Counted from the stretch's first letter, positions 26,303 through 37,751 are shown. The stretch: DNA of 64,000 nt from Rhodoblastus sp. 17X3 (GCF_030056575.1 NZ_JASHHX010000001.1:1-64000), one strand, 5' to 3'. A program made the numbers and translations. Notes: generated by a model not told the origin, from the sequence alone.

Positions 26303-27531
26303 CATGCGTCTCCTTTGAAAAGAACATTCTGGTCGAGCAGAAAACGGGAGAAGAAAGGGAGGCTCGCGGCGCCCATGGCGCGGGCGGTCGCGCCGATCGA
26401 CCCTTCGTCGATCTCGAAAGGCGAAAGCCCCTGAAGATCGGAGGCGCGCGCTTTTTCGCGCACCAGAGCGACGAGCCGCTGCCGTATTTCGGCGGGAAAG
26501 CCGCCGTCGATGATCACACGGCTGAAATCGAGTACGGACACCGAGGCGACGATGGCCTGGGCGAGGGCGTCCGAAGCTTCCTCGAGCCAATCGTCAAGGA
26601 TCGAGCCGAGGCCATCCCACGCCTGGGATTTGAAGAAGGCGACCGGATCGATGTTGGCGGCGATCAGACGTTGCTCCAGGCTGTGCAGCGAAGCCGAATG
26701 GATCAGTTGTCGCTTTTCCAAAACGCCGGTCTTTCTGTTCCTGACGAGGACAGGCATCGAGCCGAGCGCGCCGGCGTTGCCCTGACGCCCCGGATAGAGT
26801 GAGCCATTCAGAACGATGCCGCCTCCGGCGAAATAGCCGATGAAGAAATAGAGGAAGTCTTCGTGTTCGCGGCCCTTGCCGAACGTCAGCTCGGCGCCGC
26901 AGGCGGAGGTCGCGTCATTCGAGATTGAAACCGGCAATCCCGACAGGGTTTCGAGGTCGGTTTGCAGATTGCAGTTCCGCCAGGCCTCGAGTGCTGCGTC
27001 GGGAGCCCCGACTTCGCTGCACCAGTTCCACAGTTCGAAGGGAACCGCGACGCCAAGGCCGGCGATCCTTTGCTGCTGCGCGCCGCTCAATTTGCTGGTC
27101 AGCTCGTTGAGGCCCTTGGTGGTGAACGTCAGAATTTCGCCAACATCCGGATAGGCGTAGGAGCAGCGGATCTGGTCGCGAACGGAGCCGACAAAGTCCA
27201 TCAGCATGAGGTGGGCGGTGCGGCGGCCGATGTGGAGCCCGAGCGCATAGGCGCCGTCGGGATTGAGTTTCAACGGCACCGAGGGCTGGCCGACCCGGCC
27301 GCGGCTGGGCTCCATGCGCAGCAGCAATCCATCCGCTTCAAGCGACCTCACGATGACGGAAGCCGTCTGCGCCGACAGGCTGGTCATCCTGGCGATTTCG
27401 GCCTTTGGCAGATGGCCGAAACGGCGCACGAGGGAAAGGACGAGCCGCTCATTATAGGCCCGAACTCCGAGAAGATTGGTGCCGCGAGATTTCTCTCCGG
27501 CCAGGGGCGTCGCAGCTGCGTCAAATATCAT
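26302..27531 (-). CDS. frcR: ROK-family transcriptional regulator
   Basis: 409 residues. N-terminal winged helix (~20-85; [29 protein letters not shown]), then a ROK sugar-binding fold ([31 protein letters not shown]). It is divergent from the FrcABC-type transporter genes, as frcR is in Sinorhizobium meliloti, and is first in the leftward series regulator-fucU-kinase-pgi-mgsA. It probably represses both arms without sugar. The symbol is by synteny. Confidence 0.85.
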   Translation of the reverse strand: MIFDAAATPLAGEKSRGTNLLGVRAYNERLVLSLVRRFGHLPKAEIARMTSLSAQTASVIVRSLEADGLLLRMEPSRGRVGQPSVPLKLNPDGAYALGLHIGRRTAHLMLMDFVGSVRDQIRCSYAYPDVGEILTFTTKGLNELTSKLSGAQQQRIAGLGVAVPFELWNWCSEVGAPDAALEAWRNCNLQTDLETLSGLPVSISNDATSACGAELTFGKGREHEDFLYFFIGYFAGGGIVLNGSLYPGRQGNAGALGSMPVLVRNRKTGVLEKRQLIHSASLHSLEQRLIAANIDPVAFFKSQAWDGLGSILDDWLEEASDALAQAIVASVSVLDFSRVIIDGGFPAEIRQRLVALVREKARASDLQGLSPFEIDEGSIGATARAMGAASLPFFSRFLLDQNVLFKGDA

Positions 27532-27654
27532 CAGGGCTGTCCAGAAACGAAGAAACGCGGAAATTCTCTATTGTGGCTTGGCGCGGCGCAAGCGCCGCCT
27601 TTTGGCGTCGAGGCCTGTGCGTTGTTCTCAACATGCACCAGATCGGCGTCTGCG

Positions 27655-27687
27655 TCAATTATTAAACCAAAATGATTTATCTATTGA
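27655..27687. promoter_or_regulatory. Candidate operator for the ROK regulator
   Basis: An AT-rich imperfect inverted repeat with arms TCAATTATTAAA and TTTATCTATTGA lies in the 271-base gap between frcR and frcA. It is the only AT-rich dyad there and is well placed to control both directions. Inferred. Confidence 0.35.
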
Positions 27688-27802
27688 CAAGGGAGCGAAC
27701 TGGTGGGAGGTTGGATCACCAGAACAGACACAGAGGCGCGACAAACAGCGTCCGATCGATGAGCAAGGCTCATTCAAGACCGTGTCAGTCGGGGAGGGAA
27801 AC

Positions 27803-29407
27803 ATGTCGGAGATCGAATTGCGATCGGCTGGCCCGATCCTGGAGATGCGCAATATCTCCAAGACGTTCGGCAAGCTCAGGGCGCTGCGCAATGTGCAATT
27901 CAGCGTCGCCCAAGGCGAAATCCACGCCTTGATGGGCGAAAACGGCGCCGGGAAATCGACGCTCATGAAAATTCTCGCCGGGGCCATCCGCCCCGACGCC
28001 GGATCCGAAATTTCAATCGGCGGAACCTTGGTCGCCATGACCGGGCCAATGGCCGCAAAGGCGCTCGGCGTCGCGGTCATTTACCAGGAGCTTTCGCTCT
28101 CTCCCAATCTGAGCGTCGCCGAGAACATCTATCTCGGGCGCGAGCTTCGGGGGAAAGGGCTAGCCGCCGGCTGGCTCGATCGGGCGGCGATGATCGAAGG
28201 CTCGGCCGATGTGCTTCGCCGCCTCGGAGCTTCGTTCACGGCGGACGCCAAGGTTTGCGATCTCACCCTTGCCGAGCGGCAGCTCGTCGAGATCGCGCGC
28301 GCCGTCCATTCCAATTCGAAAATCCTGATCATGGACGAGCCGACGACGACGCTTTCCGAGCGCGAAACCGAACGGCTTTTCACGATCATTCGCGCGCTGC
28401 GCGATGAAGGTCTCGCCATCGTCTACATCAGCCACCGCATGGAAGAGATCTATGAGCTCTCCGATCGGGTGACGGTCTTGCGTGACGGAACCTATGTCGG
28501 AACGCTCGAAACGCATGCGATCAGCCCCAGCGCCATCGTGCAGATGATGGTCGGGCGCGACATTTCGACCTTCTACAAAAAGAATCACGACGCCCATAAT
28601 CTTCGCGGCAAGCCGATCCTTTCGGTCAAGGGAATGTCCGACGCCCGGCGCGTCAAGGGCTGCTCGCTCGAACTGCATGAGAACGAGGTCCTCGGCATCG
28701 CCGGACTGGTTGGCGCCGGACGCACCGAATTGGCGCGCCTGATTTACGGAGCCGACAAAGCGAGCGCCGGGAGCGTCGCGGTCGATGGCGTCGTCAAGCG
28801 GATCGCGACGCCGCTCGACGCCATTCGCGCCGGCATTCTCTATCTGACCGAGGATCGCAAGGAGCTTGGGCTCTTCCTCGACATGTCCATCTGCAACAAC
28901 ATCAATGTCGGGGTCGCCAGCCGGGACGCGCGGATGGGCGGACTGCTCAATTTCCGCAGAAGCCGGGAACGAAGCGCCCAGGCGATCAAGGATCTCAACA
29001 TCAAGGTGTCTTCGCCGAAGGGACTCGTCGGCGCGCTTTCGGGCGGCAATCAGCAGAAGGTCCTGCTGTCGCGGCTGCTGGAGTTGAATCCTCGGGTGCT
29101 GATCCTCGACGAGCCCACGCGGGGCGTCGACATTGGCGCCAAATCCGAGATTTATCGCCTGATCGACAATCTGGCCCAGCGAGGCATCGGCGTCATCGTC
29201 ATCTCGTCGGAATTGCCCGAGCTGATCGGCATTTGCGATCGGGTTCTGGTGATGCGCGAGGGCTGCATCGCTGGCGAACTAGGCGGTCCGTCCAACGCCG
29301 CGATCAACCAGAACAATATCGCCGCCATTCTGACGGCCGCATCCGAATGCGATGTCCCCGAGCATCGCCACACCCACTATTCAAACCTGGAAAGCCGCGC
29401 ATCATGA
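27803..29407 (+). CDS. frcA: Sugar ABC importer ATPase, tandem domains (FrcA type)
   Basis: 534 residues with two ATPase domains, as in RbsA/XylG/FrcA. First: Walker [10 protein letters not shown], signature [14 protein letters not shown], Walker [12 protein letters not shown]. Second: degenerate Walker [11 protein letters not shown], signature [34 protein letters not shown] precedes the ATG at 27803. It powers import by the permease whose gene overlaps its stop (ATGA). Confidence 0.9.
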   Translation: MSEIELRSAGPILEMRNISKTFGKLRALRNVQFSVAQGEIHALMGENGAGKSTLMKILAGAIRPDAGSEISIGGTLVAMTGPMAAKALGVAVIYQELSLSPNLSVAENIYLGRELRGKGLAAGWLDRAAMIEGSADVLRRLGASFTADAKVCDLTLAERQLVEIARAVHSNSKILIMDEPTTTLSERETERLFTIIRALRDEGLAIVYISHRMEEIYELSDRVTVLRDGTYVGTLETHAISPSAIVQMMVGRDISTFYKKNHDAHNLRGKPILSVKGMSDARRVKGCSLELHENEVLGIAGLVGAGRTELARLIYGADKASAGSVAVDGVVKRIATPLDAIRAGILYLTEDRKELGLFLDMSICNNINVGVASRDARMGGLLNFRRSRERSAQAIKDLNIKVSSPKGLVGALSGGNQQKVLLSRLLELNPRVLILDEPTRGVDIGAKSEIYRLIDNLAQRGIGVIVISSELPELIGICDRVLVMREGCIAGELGGPSNAAINQNNIAAILTAASECDVPEHRHTHYSNLESRAS

Positions 29408-30441
29408 ACGCATCAACCGGGAATGCCTTGCAGGATGCTTTGAAGAAGCATCAGCTCAATTTCATGCCGCTCATCCAGACGATGGGCATGCTGCCGGTTC
29501 TCCTCATTCTGTGCATCCTGTTCCAATTGGTCACGGGATATGCGGAAACCGCCGATTTCAGCCATGCGTGGCAAAGCGGCCGGTTTCTGAGCTGGCAAAA
29601 TCTATCCATCATCGCCCAGCAGGCTTCCATCAATACGGTCTTGGGCGCCGGGATGACCTTCGTCATATTGACGGGGGGAATCGATCTCTCGGTCGGGTCG
29701 ATCCTTGCAGCCTCCGCAATGGTCGCCGTCTCGATTTCCCTGGTCCCCGGCGCCTCCTTTCTGGCTTTCCCCGCGGCGCTCGCCGGAGGTCTGGTCCTGG
29801 GCCTGTGCAATGGCGGACTGATCGCCTTCCTGCGGCTGCCGCCCTTCATCGTGACGCTTGGGTCGATGACGGCTGTGCGCGGTCTTGCCCGGTTGCTCGG
29901 CAATGACACAACCGTCTTCAATCCCGATCTACCCTTTGCCTTCATCGGCAATGGCTCGATCTTCAACATCCCCTGGCTCGTTGTCATCGCTTTCGCGACC
30001 GTCGTGATCTCCTGGGCGGTCCTGCGCCGTACGGTGCTCGGCCTGCACATCTATGCGGTCGGCGGCAGCCCCGACGCCGCACGGCTATCCGGCATCAGGG
30101 TGCCGCTTGTTCTGCTCTTCGTCTATGGCGTCTCGGGCCTTCTGTCCGGCCTCGGCGGCGCCATGTCCGCGGCGCGCCTCTATGCCGCCAACGGCCTGCA
30201 GCTCGGCCAGTCCTATGAGCTCGACGCCATCGCCGCGGTCATTCTGGGCGGAACCAGCTTCGTCGGCGGCGTCGGTTCGATCTGGGGAACCCTGATCGGC
30301 GCGCTGATCATCTCGGTCCTGACCAATGGCCTTGTCCTGACCGGCGTCTCGGACATCTGGCAATTCATCATCAAGGGCTTCGTCATCATCGGCGCTGTTG
30401 CGCTCGACCGCTATCGCCTGCGCGGCTCCGCGCGGACCTGA
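29404..30441 (+). CDS. frcC: Sugar ABC importer permease (FrcC type)
   Basis: 345 residues, about 8-10 membrane helices. Motifs of the RbsC/FrcC family: [69 protein letters not shown]. Forms the inner-membrane channel with FrcA. The gene overlaps frcA by four bases and is 32 bases before frcB. Confidence 0.9.
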   Translation: MNASTGNALQDALKKHQLNFMPLIQTMGMLPVLLILCILFQLVTGYAETADFSHAWQSGRFLSWQNLSIIAQQASINTVLGAGMTFVILTGGIDLSVGSILAASAMVAVSISLVPGASFLAFPAALAGGLVLGLCNGGLIAFLRLPPFIVTLGSMTAVRGLARLLGNDTTVFNPDLPFAFIGNGSIFNIPWLVVIAFATVVISWAVLRRTVLGLHIYAVGGSPDAARLSGIRVPLVLLFVYGVSGLLSGLGGAMSAARLYAANGLQLGQSYELDAIAAVILGGTSFVGGVGSIWGTLIGALIISVLTNGLVLTGVSDIWQFIIKGFVIIGAVALDRYRLRGSART

Positions 30442-30473
30442 AACGACACGAAAAAATCAACGGGAGGAAGAAA

Positions 30474-31403
30474 ATGTCTAAATTGAAAATCGCGGGCGCG
30501 CTGCTTGCCGTCATGCTGACGCTGCCGGCGGAAGCGAAGGAACTCAAGTCGGTCGGCATTTCGCTCGCCTCGCTGGGCAATCCCTTCTTCGTCGCCATCT
30601 CGAAGGGCGCGGCGGCGGAGGCGCAAAAAATCAACCCGGGAGTCAAGGTGACGACCCTGGGTTATGATTACGACCTCAACAAGCAATTCAACCAGATCGA
30701 CAATTTCATCGCCGCCGGCGTCGATCTCATCCTGCTCAACCCGGGCGACCCCCATGCGGTCGCCCCCGCGATCAAGCGTGCGCAAGCCGCCGGCATTGTC
30801 GTGGTGGCGGTGGACACCGCCGCCGATGGCGCCGACATCACGATCATGACCGACAATGTGAAAGCTGGCGAAGAAGCCTGCCAGTTCATTGTCGACAAGC
30901 TTGGCGGGAAGGGCGACGTTATCATCGAAAACGGCCCGCAGGTTTCTTCGGTGATCGATCGCGTGACAGGCTGCAAGAAGGCGTTCTCGGCTGCTCCCGG
31001 AATCAAGGTTCTCTCCGCCGATCAGGACGCCAAAGGCTCGCGCGACGGCGGCCTTGCCGTGATGCAGGGATACCTGACCCGTTACCCCAAGCTCGACGCC
31101 GTTTTCACGATCAATGATCCGCAGGCCATCGGCAGCGATCTCGCCGCCAAGCAGCTCGGGCGCACGAATATTGTCATCACGTCCGTCGATGGCGCGCCCG
31201 ATATCGAAAAGGCGCTGAAGGCGAACACCCTGATCGAGGCGTCCGCCAGCCAGGACCCTTATGCGATGGCGAAGCTTGGCGTGCAGCTCGGCAATGACCT
31301 GCTCAACGGGAAAAAGCCTGCCGCCGCCACCACGCTCATCCCGCCTCAGCTTGTGACCCGGAAAAACGTGTCCGACTATGCGGGCTGGGAATCTCATCGT
31401 TAA
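30474..31403 (+). CDS. frcB: Periplasmic sugar-binding protein (FrcB type)
   Basis: 309 residues. Signal peptide (KIAGALLAVMLTLPAEA), then a type-1 periplasmic binding protein of the ribose/fructose class (VGISLASLGNPFFVAISKGA, LNPGDPHAVAPAIKRAQAAGI, FTINDPQAIGSDLAAKQ, TSVDGAPDIEKAL). It delivers sugar to FrcC. Sugar identity (fructose) is inferred from gene order and the neighbouring kinase; ribose or mannose are alternatives. GGGAGGAAGAAA precedes the start. Confidence 0.88.
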   Translation: MSKLKIAGALLAVMLTLPAEAKELKSVGISLASLGNPFFVAISKGAAAEAQKINPGVKVTTLGYDYDLNKQFNQIDNFIAAGVDLILLNPGDPHAVAPAIKRAQAAGIVVVAVDTAADGADITIMTDNVKAGEEACQFIVDKLGGKGDVIIENGPQVSSVIDRVTGCKKAFSAAPGIKVLSADQDAKGSRDGGLAVMQGYLTRYPKLDAVFTINDPQAIGSDLAAKQLGRTNIVITSVDGAPDIEKALKANTLIEASASQDPYAMAKLGVQLGNDLLNGKKPAAATTLIPPQLVTRKNVSDYAGWESHR

Positions 31404-31430
31404 GCGCAATCGGTCGGGAGGGAGGACGAA

Positions 31431-32870
31431 ATGACACGAGTTTCAATCGCAGCCTTGGCCGGATCGGTGGCGCTGTTCATGGGAGCGCAAGCCTTCGCGC
31501 AGCAAGCGGGTTCGGACAAGGCGGTCGCCACGCCCGGTTTCGGCGCCAGCGCCAGCGACCTTGTCGGCGCGCAGGTGCAGAACAGTTTCGCCAATGTCGG
31601 GCAGACCCTGTACGACCATGGCGTTACCGTGTCGTCCAGCTATACGGCTGAGCCGGCGGGCAATCCGGTCGGCGGAATAAGCCGAGGCGCCACCTATGCT
31701 GGCCAGGTCTATTTCGGCCTGGACATCGACCTCGGCAAAATGCTCGCCTCGCAAGCGGCGAAAGACACTTTTGTCCATTTCGCCATGGTCGATCGGCAGG
31801 GCATCCAATTGTCCCGCTATTATATCGGAAGCTCGATCGGACCTCAGGAAATCTATGGCATCCAGAGCGTGCATCTCGCGGTGTTCACGCTCGAGCGCAA
31901 GTTCTTCGACGATCGCCTGGATGTCACGATCGGGCGCAGCCCCGCCAATATCGCCTTCCTGGATTCGCCGATCTATTGCCATTTCATGGTGAACTCGACC
32001 TGCGGCAATCCGGCGCTGATCTATTTCGCCAGTAATTTTTCCGGCTTTCCGTCGTCGAGCTGGGGCGGCGACGTCAAGGCCTGGCTGACCGACAAGATCT
32101 ACCTCCACGGCGGCGTCTGGGAGGTCAATCCTCTCGATCACGACCAGGCCTATCCATGGGGCATCTGGAGTACGGCCAATGCGACCGGCGCGATCGTCCC
32201 CTTCGAGGCCGGCTATGCGACCAGCTTCAAGAATGACGATCTGCCGCGTCATTACCAGATTGGCGGCTGGGTTGACCGCTCCACCTATACCAGCCCGATT
32301 TATTCCGAAAACGGCGGCTTCGCTGCGATCAATGGCCAGCCCTACGCGACCTTGTTCGGCCGTTCCGGCGTCTGGGCGCGGTTCGACCAGATGATCACGC
32401 GGCCCGATCCCCATTCCAATCGCGGCCTGACCGTTTTCGGCGTCTTCATGAGCGCGACCTCCGGTCAGCCGGTCATGCAGCAATATTACGAACTCGGGCT
32501 GCTGCAGCAGGGAACCTTCGCAGGGCGCGACGCCGATACGCTCGGTTTCGTCGTCAACCTGGAGAAGTGGAGCGACAACGCGCTCAATAATGTCCGGCTG
32601 GCGCGCGCGACGGTTGGCAGCTTCACAAAGCCGCCGCCCTACATGGTCATGATGGAGCTGAACTACGGCTGGCAGATCACGCCGGCGGTCCAGCTTTCGC
32701 CGAACCTGCAGGCTATCATCAACCCGGACAACCTCAACGAGCCGAAGCGGGCGAGCAATATTCCGAGCGCCTTCATCGTCGGCTTCAAATTGAATGTCGA
32801 CCTCGCGAAAGCAGCCGGGATTGGCGCCGAGGATATCAGCAGGAATGAGCGGCAGCTGAAGGTGTTCTGA
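31431..32870 (+). CDS. Carbohydrate porin, OprB family
   Basis: 479 residues. Signal peptide (AALAGSVALFMGAQAFAQ), then an outer-membrane beta-barrel of the OprB type: LGKMLASQA, SVHLAVFTLERKFFDDRLDVTIGRSPA, SSWGGDVKAWLTDKIYLHGGVWEVNP. Such porins let sugars cross the outer membrane. It follows frcB by 27 bases and completes the uptake route. The C-terminal VGFKLNVDLAKAAG may include the last strand; the chain extends a further ~15 residues. Confidence 0.85.
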   Translation: MTRVSIAALAGSVALFMGAQAFAQQAGSDKAVATPGFGASASDLVGAQVQNSFANVGQTLYDHGVTVSSSYTAEPAGNPVGGISRGATYAGQVYFGLDIDLGKMLASQAAKDTFVHFAMVDRQGIQLSRYYIGSSIGPQEIYGIQSVHLAVFTLERKFFDDRLDVTIGRSPANIAFLDSPIYCHFMVNSTCGNPALIYFASNFSGFPSSSWGGDVKAWLTDKIYLHGGVWEVNPLDHDQAYPWGIWSTANATGAIVPFEAGYATSFKNDDLPRHYQIGGWVDRSTYTSPIYSENGGFAAINGQPYATLFGRSGVWARFDQMITRPDPHSNRGLTVFGVFMSATSGQPVMQQYYELGLLQQGTFAGRDADTLGFVVNLEKWSDNALNNVRLARATVGSFTKPPPYMVMMELNYGWQITPAVQLSPNLQAIINPDNLNEPKRASNIPSAFIVGFKLNVDLAKAAGIGAEDISRNERQLKVF

Positions 32871-32883
32871 CCTCGTCCGACGT

Positions 32884-32915
32884 GGCTGAAAATTCTGTCG
32901 TCAAGACATTCAGCC
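32884..32915 (+). terminator. Hairpin after the porin gene
   Basis: GGCTGAA (32884-32890) pairs with TTCAGCC (32909-32915) 13 bases after the porin stop. No T run follows, so termination is uncertain. Confidence 0.3.
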
Positions 32916-33040
32916 GCGCCGCTCCCGAACTTCGCGCAAAATTTTCACCCTACGCCGCCGGGCCGCCTCAGCGCGCCGGCGCCGCCTGAACACGAACATG
33001 CGGATCGATCACCGTGAAACACGAGACAGGTTTCTCTGCA

Positions 33041-34519
33041 ATGACCACACAAATTCTGCAAGTCGAGCCGTTCGATCTGGTGGTTTTCGGCGGGACCGGG
33101 GATCTGTCCTATCGCAAGCTTTATCCGGCCTTGTTCCGCCGCCATATCGAGGGCCAGCTTTCGCCGGGGACACGCATCGTCGGCGTGTCGCGCCAGCGCA
33201 TGAGCCGCGACGAATTCGCCTTCGCCGTCGCCGATGCGCTGAAGCGTTTCGATCCGGCCCACGTCAAGGACTCCGACGCGCTTGAAGCCTTCGTCGCCTT
33301 GCTGGATTACGTCACCGTGGATGCGGGCGGCGACGCAGGATGGGCCGATCTCGGGACAATTCTGGGAGACGATCCGGCGCGCGTCCGGGCTTTCTATCTC
33401 GCCACATCGCCCGAATTATTCGGCAAGATCGCGAACCGGCTTTCAGCGCATCAATTGATCACGCCGGCGGCGCGCGTGATCGTCGAAAAGCCCATCGGCA
33501 AGGATGGCGCGTCGGCCGCCGCGATCAACGACGCCCTGGGCGCTGTGTTCGCGGAAAGCCAGATTTACCGCATCGATCATTATCTCGGCAAGGAGACGGT
33601 TCAGAACCTGATGGCCTTGCGTTTCGCCAACGCCCTGTTCGAGCCGCTCTGGAACTCCGGCCATATCGATCACGTGCAGATCACCGTGTCCGAAAGCATC
33701 GGCGTCGAAAGCCGCGCAGGTTATTACGACAAATCCGGCGCGCTGCGGGACATGGTGCAAAACCATCTCCTGCAACTGCTCTGTCTCGTCGCGATGGAGC
33801 CGCCGGCGTCGCTGACCGCCGACGCCGTGCGCGATGAAAAGCGCAAGGTGCTCCAGTCGCTGCTGAAGATCGACGCGGGCAACGCCTCGGAGCGGACCGT
33901 GCGCGGACAATATCGCGCGGGCGCGGCGTTCGGCGAGGCCGTGCGCGGCTATGTCGACGAAGTCGGCGATCCCGACACCGTCACCGAGACCTTCGTCGCG
34001 TTGAAACTCGAAATCGAGAACTGGCGCTGGGCGGGCGTTCCCTTTTATCTGCGCACCGGCAAGAGATTGCCCGAACGCATTTCCGAAATCGTCGTGGTCT
34101 TCCGCAAAGCTCCGCACGCCTTGTTTCCATCGAGCGCCGGCAAGGTTCACCAGACCAAGCTTGTCATCAGGCTCCAACCCGATGAAGGCATCAAGCTCTG
34201 GCTGATGATCAAGGAGCCGGGGCCGGGAGGCTTCCGCCTTCAGCATGTGCCGCTCGATATGAGCTTCGCCGAAGCCTTCGGCGTTCATACCCCCGAGGCC
34301 TATGAGCGGCTGCTGATGGACGTGATCCGGGGCAACGCCACCTTGTTCATGCGGCGCGACGAAGTCGAGGCCGCCTGGGCGTTCATCGACCCGATCCGTC
34401 AGGCCTGGGCGGAGTCGAAAGAGGCGCCGCGTCCCTATGTCGCGGGCAGTTGGGGGCCGTCGGCCTCGATCGCCCTGATCGAGCGCGACGGCCGGACCTG
34501 GGTCGAGGACGGCGAATGA
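33041..34519 (+). CDS. zwf: Glucose-6-phosphate dehydrogenase
   Basis: 492 residues. Oxidises glucose-6-P to 6-phosphogluconolactone with NAD(P)+. Motifs: FDLVVFGGTGDLSYRKL dinucleotide fold, IVEKPIGKD, active-site RIDHYLGKETVQNL, and GVPFYLRTGKRL. ATG 33041 is preferred; an in-frame GTG lies at 33014. First gene of the Entner-Doudoroff operon; its stop overlaps the pgl start. Confidence 0.95.
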   Translation: MTTQILQVEPFDLVVFGGTGDLSYRKLYPALFRRHIEGQLSPGTRIVGVSRQRMSRDEFAFAVADALKRFDPAHVKDSDALEAFVALLDYVTVDAGGDAGWADLGTILGDDPARVRAFYLATSPELFGKIANRLSAHQLITPAARVIVEKPIGKDGASAAAINDALGAVFAESQIYRIDHYLGKETVQNLMALRFANALFEPLWNSGHIDHVQITVSESIGVESRAGYYDKSGALRDMVQNHLLQLLCLVAMEPPASLTADAVRDEKRKVLQSLLKIDAGNASERTVRGQYRAGAAFGEAVRGYVDEVGDPDTVTETFVALKLEIENWRWAGVPFYLRTGKRLPERISEIVVVFRKAPHALFPSSAGKVHQTKLVIRLQPDEGIKLWLMIKEPGPGGFRLQHVPLDMSFAEAFGVHTPEAYERLLMDVIRGNATLFMRRDEVEAAWAFIDPIRQAWAESKEAPRPYVAGSWGPSASIALIERDGRTWVEDGE

Positions 34520-35238
34520 GCGAGTCCCGGTCCAAAGGCCCAACGCCAGTCGCGCTGCGAACTTTCGAGACAAGCGAGGCGCTGGCCAGCGCGCTGGCCC
34601 GTCGGGTCGCCGCAGCTTTGGCGGAGCGGCTGCAAACTGCCCCCCGTGCTATTCTGGCCGTGTCGGGCGGCTCAACGCCGCTTCAGTTTTTCGAAGCGCT
34701 TTCCGCGCAGCCAATCGACTGGGGCGCGGTCGACATCACGCTGGTCGACGAGCGTTGGGTCGGCGAATTGTCCGGACGCTCGAACGCCCGATTGGTGCGC
34801 AATTGTCTTTTGCGCGGCGGCGCGGCTGCGGCGCGGTTCATCCCGCTGACCAGTCCGAGTCCGTCGCCTGAAGGCGGAATTGAGGAGGTCGCCGCTCGTA
34901 TCGACGCTCTGTCGTTCCCTTTGGCGGTCGCCGTCCTTGGCATGGGCGAGGACGGCCACACCGCCTCGTTCTTCCCGAACGGCGACGGTCTGGCGGAAGC
35001 CCTGAACCCTTCGACCAAGCGGAAAGTGGCGATCGTCCGCGCGCCCGGGGCCGTCGAGCCGCGCGTCACGCTCAACTTTCCAACGCTCAGGAACGCCGGC
35101 CTGATCCTTCTGCACATCGAAGGCGAGGCGAAGCTGCGCGCCTTGCGCGCGGCCGAACAGCCGGGGCCGGTCGAAGACATGCCCATTCGCGCATTTTTGC
35201 GCGGCGACCGGCCGCTGGAGACGTTCTGGCGCGCCTGA
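34516..35238 (+). CDS. pgl: 6-phosphogluconolactonase
   Basis: 240 residues. Hydrolyses 6-phosphogluconolactone. Motifs: VSGGSTPLQFFEAL, TLVDERWV, LGMGEDGHTASFFP, ending RGDRPLETFW. It starts within the zwf stop (ATGA) and lies 39 bases before edd. Confidence 0.93.
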   Translation: MSESRSKGPTPVALRTFETSEALASALARRVAAALAERLQTAPRAILAVSGGSTPLQFFEALSAQPIDWGAVDITLVDERWVGELSGRSNARLVRNCLLRGGAAAARFIPLTSPSPSPEGGIEEVAARIDALSFPLAVAVLGMGEDGHTASFFPNGDGLAEALNPSTKRKVAIVRAPGAVEPRVTLNFPTLRNAGLILLHIEGEAKLRALRAAEQPGPVEDMPIRAFLRGDRPLETFWRA

Positions 35239-35277
35239 CGTTGCTGACGCAAGGCGATCAGAAATCGAGGACAGATC

Positions 35278-37110
35278 ATGGCTATTTTGAACGACAGAAT
35301 TGGCGACGTCACCGGGGCGATCGCCCGGCGCAGCAGGGACGCGCGGACGCGCTATCTTGACCGGATCGCCGCCGCCGCGTCCGCCGCGCCTCAGCGCCGG
35401 CGCCTGGGCTGCGCCAATCAGGCGCATGGCTTCGCCGCCTGCGCTGCCGATGACAAGGAGGCGCTGCGCAAGGGTTCGACGCCAAATCTGGGCATCGTCA
35501 CCGCCTATAACGATATGCTCTCCGCCCACAGGCCCTATGAGCGCTATCCCGAACTGATCCGGTCCGCGGCGCGCGCGTTTGGCGCGACGGCCCAGGTCGC
35601 CGGCGGCGTCCCCGCCATGTGCGACGGGATCACGCAGGGCGAGGCCGGCATGGAGCTGTCGCTATTCTCGCGCGACGTCATCGCCCTGGCGGTGGCCGTC
35701 GCGCTGTCGCATCAGACCTTCGACGCCGTGGCGCTGCTCGGCATCTGCGACAAGATCGTTCCGGGGCTCGTGATCGGCGCCTTGTCCTTCGGGCATCTGC
35801 CGGCCATTTTCATTCCTTCGGGACCTATGCCCTCGGGCGTCCCGAACGCCGAGAAAAACCGCGTCCGCCAGCTCTTCGCCGAGGGCAAGGTCGATCGGGC
35901 CGCACTGCTGGAGGTGGAGGCGCGTTCCTATCATGCGCCGGGCACCTGCACATTCTACGGCACGGCCAACACCAACGAGATGCTCATGGAATTCATGGGC
36001 CTGCATCTTCCGGGCTCATCCTTCGTCAACCCGGATACGCCCTTGCGCGACGCCTTGACCCGGGCTGCGGTCCGGCAGGTCATCGCCCACAGCGCATTGG
36101 GCGCGCAATTCCTGCCTGTCGGCCAGATGATCGACGAGCGTTCCGTCGTCAATGCGATGGCGGGCCTTGCCGCAACCGGCGGCTCGACCAACGCCGTAAT
36201 CCATCTCGTCGCCATGGCGGCGGCGGCAGGATTGACGCTGGACCTGCGCGATTTCGAACAGGTCGCCGAAGTCACGCCCCTGCTGGCGCGGGTCTATCCG
36301 AACGGTCAGGCCGACGTGAACCAGTTTCATGCTGCGGGCGGCACCGTCTATGTCATCCGCGAATTGCTGGGCGCCGGGCTGCTGCATGCGGACGCCGCCA
36401 CCGTTTTTGGCGGGACCTTGGCCTCCTACTGCCAGGAGCCGACCCTCGGCGACGACGGAGAAGTCGCCTGGCGCGAAGGTCCGGCGTCGAGTGGGGACGA
36501 TGCGATCTTGCGCGGCGTGCAGGCGCCCTTCAGCGCCACGGGCGGCTTGCGCATCCTCGAAGGCGATCTCGGCAGGGCGGTGATCAAAACCTCCGCGGTC
36601 GCGCCGGAGCGGCATATCATCGAGGCGCCGGCGCTGGTGTTCCATTCGCAGGAGGCGCTGCAGGCGGCCTTCAAGGCGGGGGAGCTCGAGCGCGATTTCA
36701 TCGCCGTCATACGCTTTCAGGGGCCGCGCGCGATCGGCATGCCGGAATTGCACAAGCTGACGCCGCCGCTCGGCGTCTTGCAGGATCGAGGCTTCAAGGT
36801 CGCGCTCGTCACCGATGGCCGGATGTCGGGCGCTTCGGGCAAAGTTCCCGCGGCGATCCATCTGACGCCGGAAGCTCTGGACGGCGGCCCCATCGCCAAA
36901 GTCCAGGATGGCGACATCATTCGGCTCGATGCTGTCGCCGGTACGCTGACGGTTCTGGTTCCCGCCGAGGAATGGGCGGCGCGTCCGCTCGCCAGCGAAG
37001 ATCTCTCCGCCTCGCATGTGGGAACGGGCCGCGAGCTCTTTTCCCAGTTTCGCGCTTCGGTCGGGTCCGCCGACAGGGGCGCAAGCATCTTCTCAGGAGC
37101 GAAAGCATGA
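35278..37110 (+). CDS. edd: Phosphogluconate dehydratase
   Basis: 610 residues, usual length. Converts 6-phosphogluconate to KDPG using a [4Fe-4S] cluster. Motifs: [75 protein letters not shown]. The cluster cysteines are present. Its stop overlaps the eda start. Confidence 0.95.
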   Translation: MAILNDRIGDVTGAIARRSRDARTRYLDRIAAAASAAPQRRRLGCANQAHGFAACAADDKEALRKGSTPNLGIVTAYNDMLSAHRPYERYPELIRSAARAFGATAQVAGGVPAMCDGITQGEAGMELSLFSRDVIALAVAVALSHQTFDAVALLGICDKIVPGLVIGALSFGHLPAIFIPSGPMPSGVPNAEKNRVRQLFAEGKVDRAALLEVEARSYHAPGTCTFYGTANTNEMLMEFMGLHLPGSSFVNPDTPLRDALTRAAVRQVIAHSALGAQFLPVGQMIDERSVVNAMAGLAATGGSTNAVIHLVAMAAAAGLTLDLRDFEQVAEVTPLLARVYPNGQADVNQFHAAGGTVYVIRELLGAGLLHADAATVFGGTLASYCQEPTLGDDGEVAWREGPASSGDDAILRGVQAPFSATGGLRILEGDLGRAVIKTSAVAPERHIIEAPALVFHSQEALQAAFKAGELERDFIAVIRFQGPRAIGMPELHKLTPPLGVLQDRGFKVALVTDGRMSGASGKVPAAIHLTPEALDGGPIAKVQDGDIIRLDAVAGTLTVLVPAEEWAARPLASEDLSASHVGTGRELFSQFRASVGSADRGASIFSGAKA

Positions 37111-37751
37111 CGACGCAACTTCCGCAAGACGGCCTCGAAGACATTCTACGCCGCGCGCCGGTCGTCCCTGTCGTCGTGATCGAGAAGCTGGCTGACGCGG
37201 CGCCATTAGCGCGCGCCCTTGTGGCCGGCGGACTGTCCGCCATCGAAGTGACGCTGCGGACCGAGGCGGCGCTGGAAGCGATCCGCATCATCGCCGCCGA
37301 AGTCGAAGGCGCGGTGGTCGGCGTCGGGACGGTGCTAAATCCGCGTCAACTTGCGGCGGCGCAGGAAGCTGGAGCGCGCTTTGCGGTGTCGCCGGGGGCG
37401 ACGGAAGCTTTGCTGGACGCGGCAGACTCTTCGGGCGCGCTGCTCTTGCCGGGCGTCGCCAATGCGTCCCAGGCCATGGCGTTGATCGAGCGGGGCTACC
37501 GCTTCGCAAAGTTCTTCCCCGCCGAGCCGGCGGGCGGAGCGCCCTATCTGAAGGCGCTGGCTTCGCCCTTGCCGCAATTGCGCTTTTGTCCGACGGGAGG
37601 CGTGACGCTCGAAAGCGCGCCGAGCTATCTTGCCCTTCCGAACATCATTTGCGTCGGCGGCTCCTGGATGCTCAAGCCCGAATTGATTGCGGCGGGTGAT
37701 TGGGGGGCGGTGAAGGCGGCCAGCGAACGGGCGGCGCAACTGACGAATTGA
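37107..37751 (+). CDS. eda: KDPG aldolase
   Basis: 214 residues. Cleaves 2-keto-3-deoxy-6-phosphogluconate into pyruvate and glyceraldehyde-3-P. Motifs: [31 protein letters not shown], the Schiff-base Lys in [10 protein letters not shown], and FCPTGGV. Last gene of zwf-pgl-edd-eda; the ATG overlaps the edd stop. Confidence 0.95.
   Translation: MTTQLPQDGLEDILRRAPVVPVVVIEKLADAAPLARALVAGGLSAIEVTLRTEAALEAIRIIAAEVEGAVVGVGTVLNPRQLAAAQEAGARFAVSPGATEALLDAADSSGALLLPGVANASQAMALIERGYRFAKFFPAEPAGGAPYLKALASPLPQLRFCPTGGVTLESAPSYLALPNIICVGGSWMLKPELIAAGDWGAVKAASERAAQLTN

Noticed and set aside
35619-37106. Upstream extension of the eda frame over most of edd
   Set aside because: Arg-rich frame-shadow of edd; eda itself starts at 37107, coupled to the edd stop.
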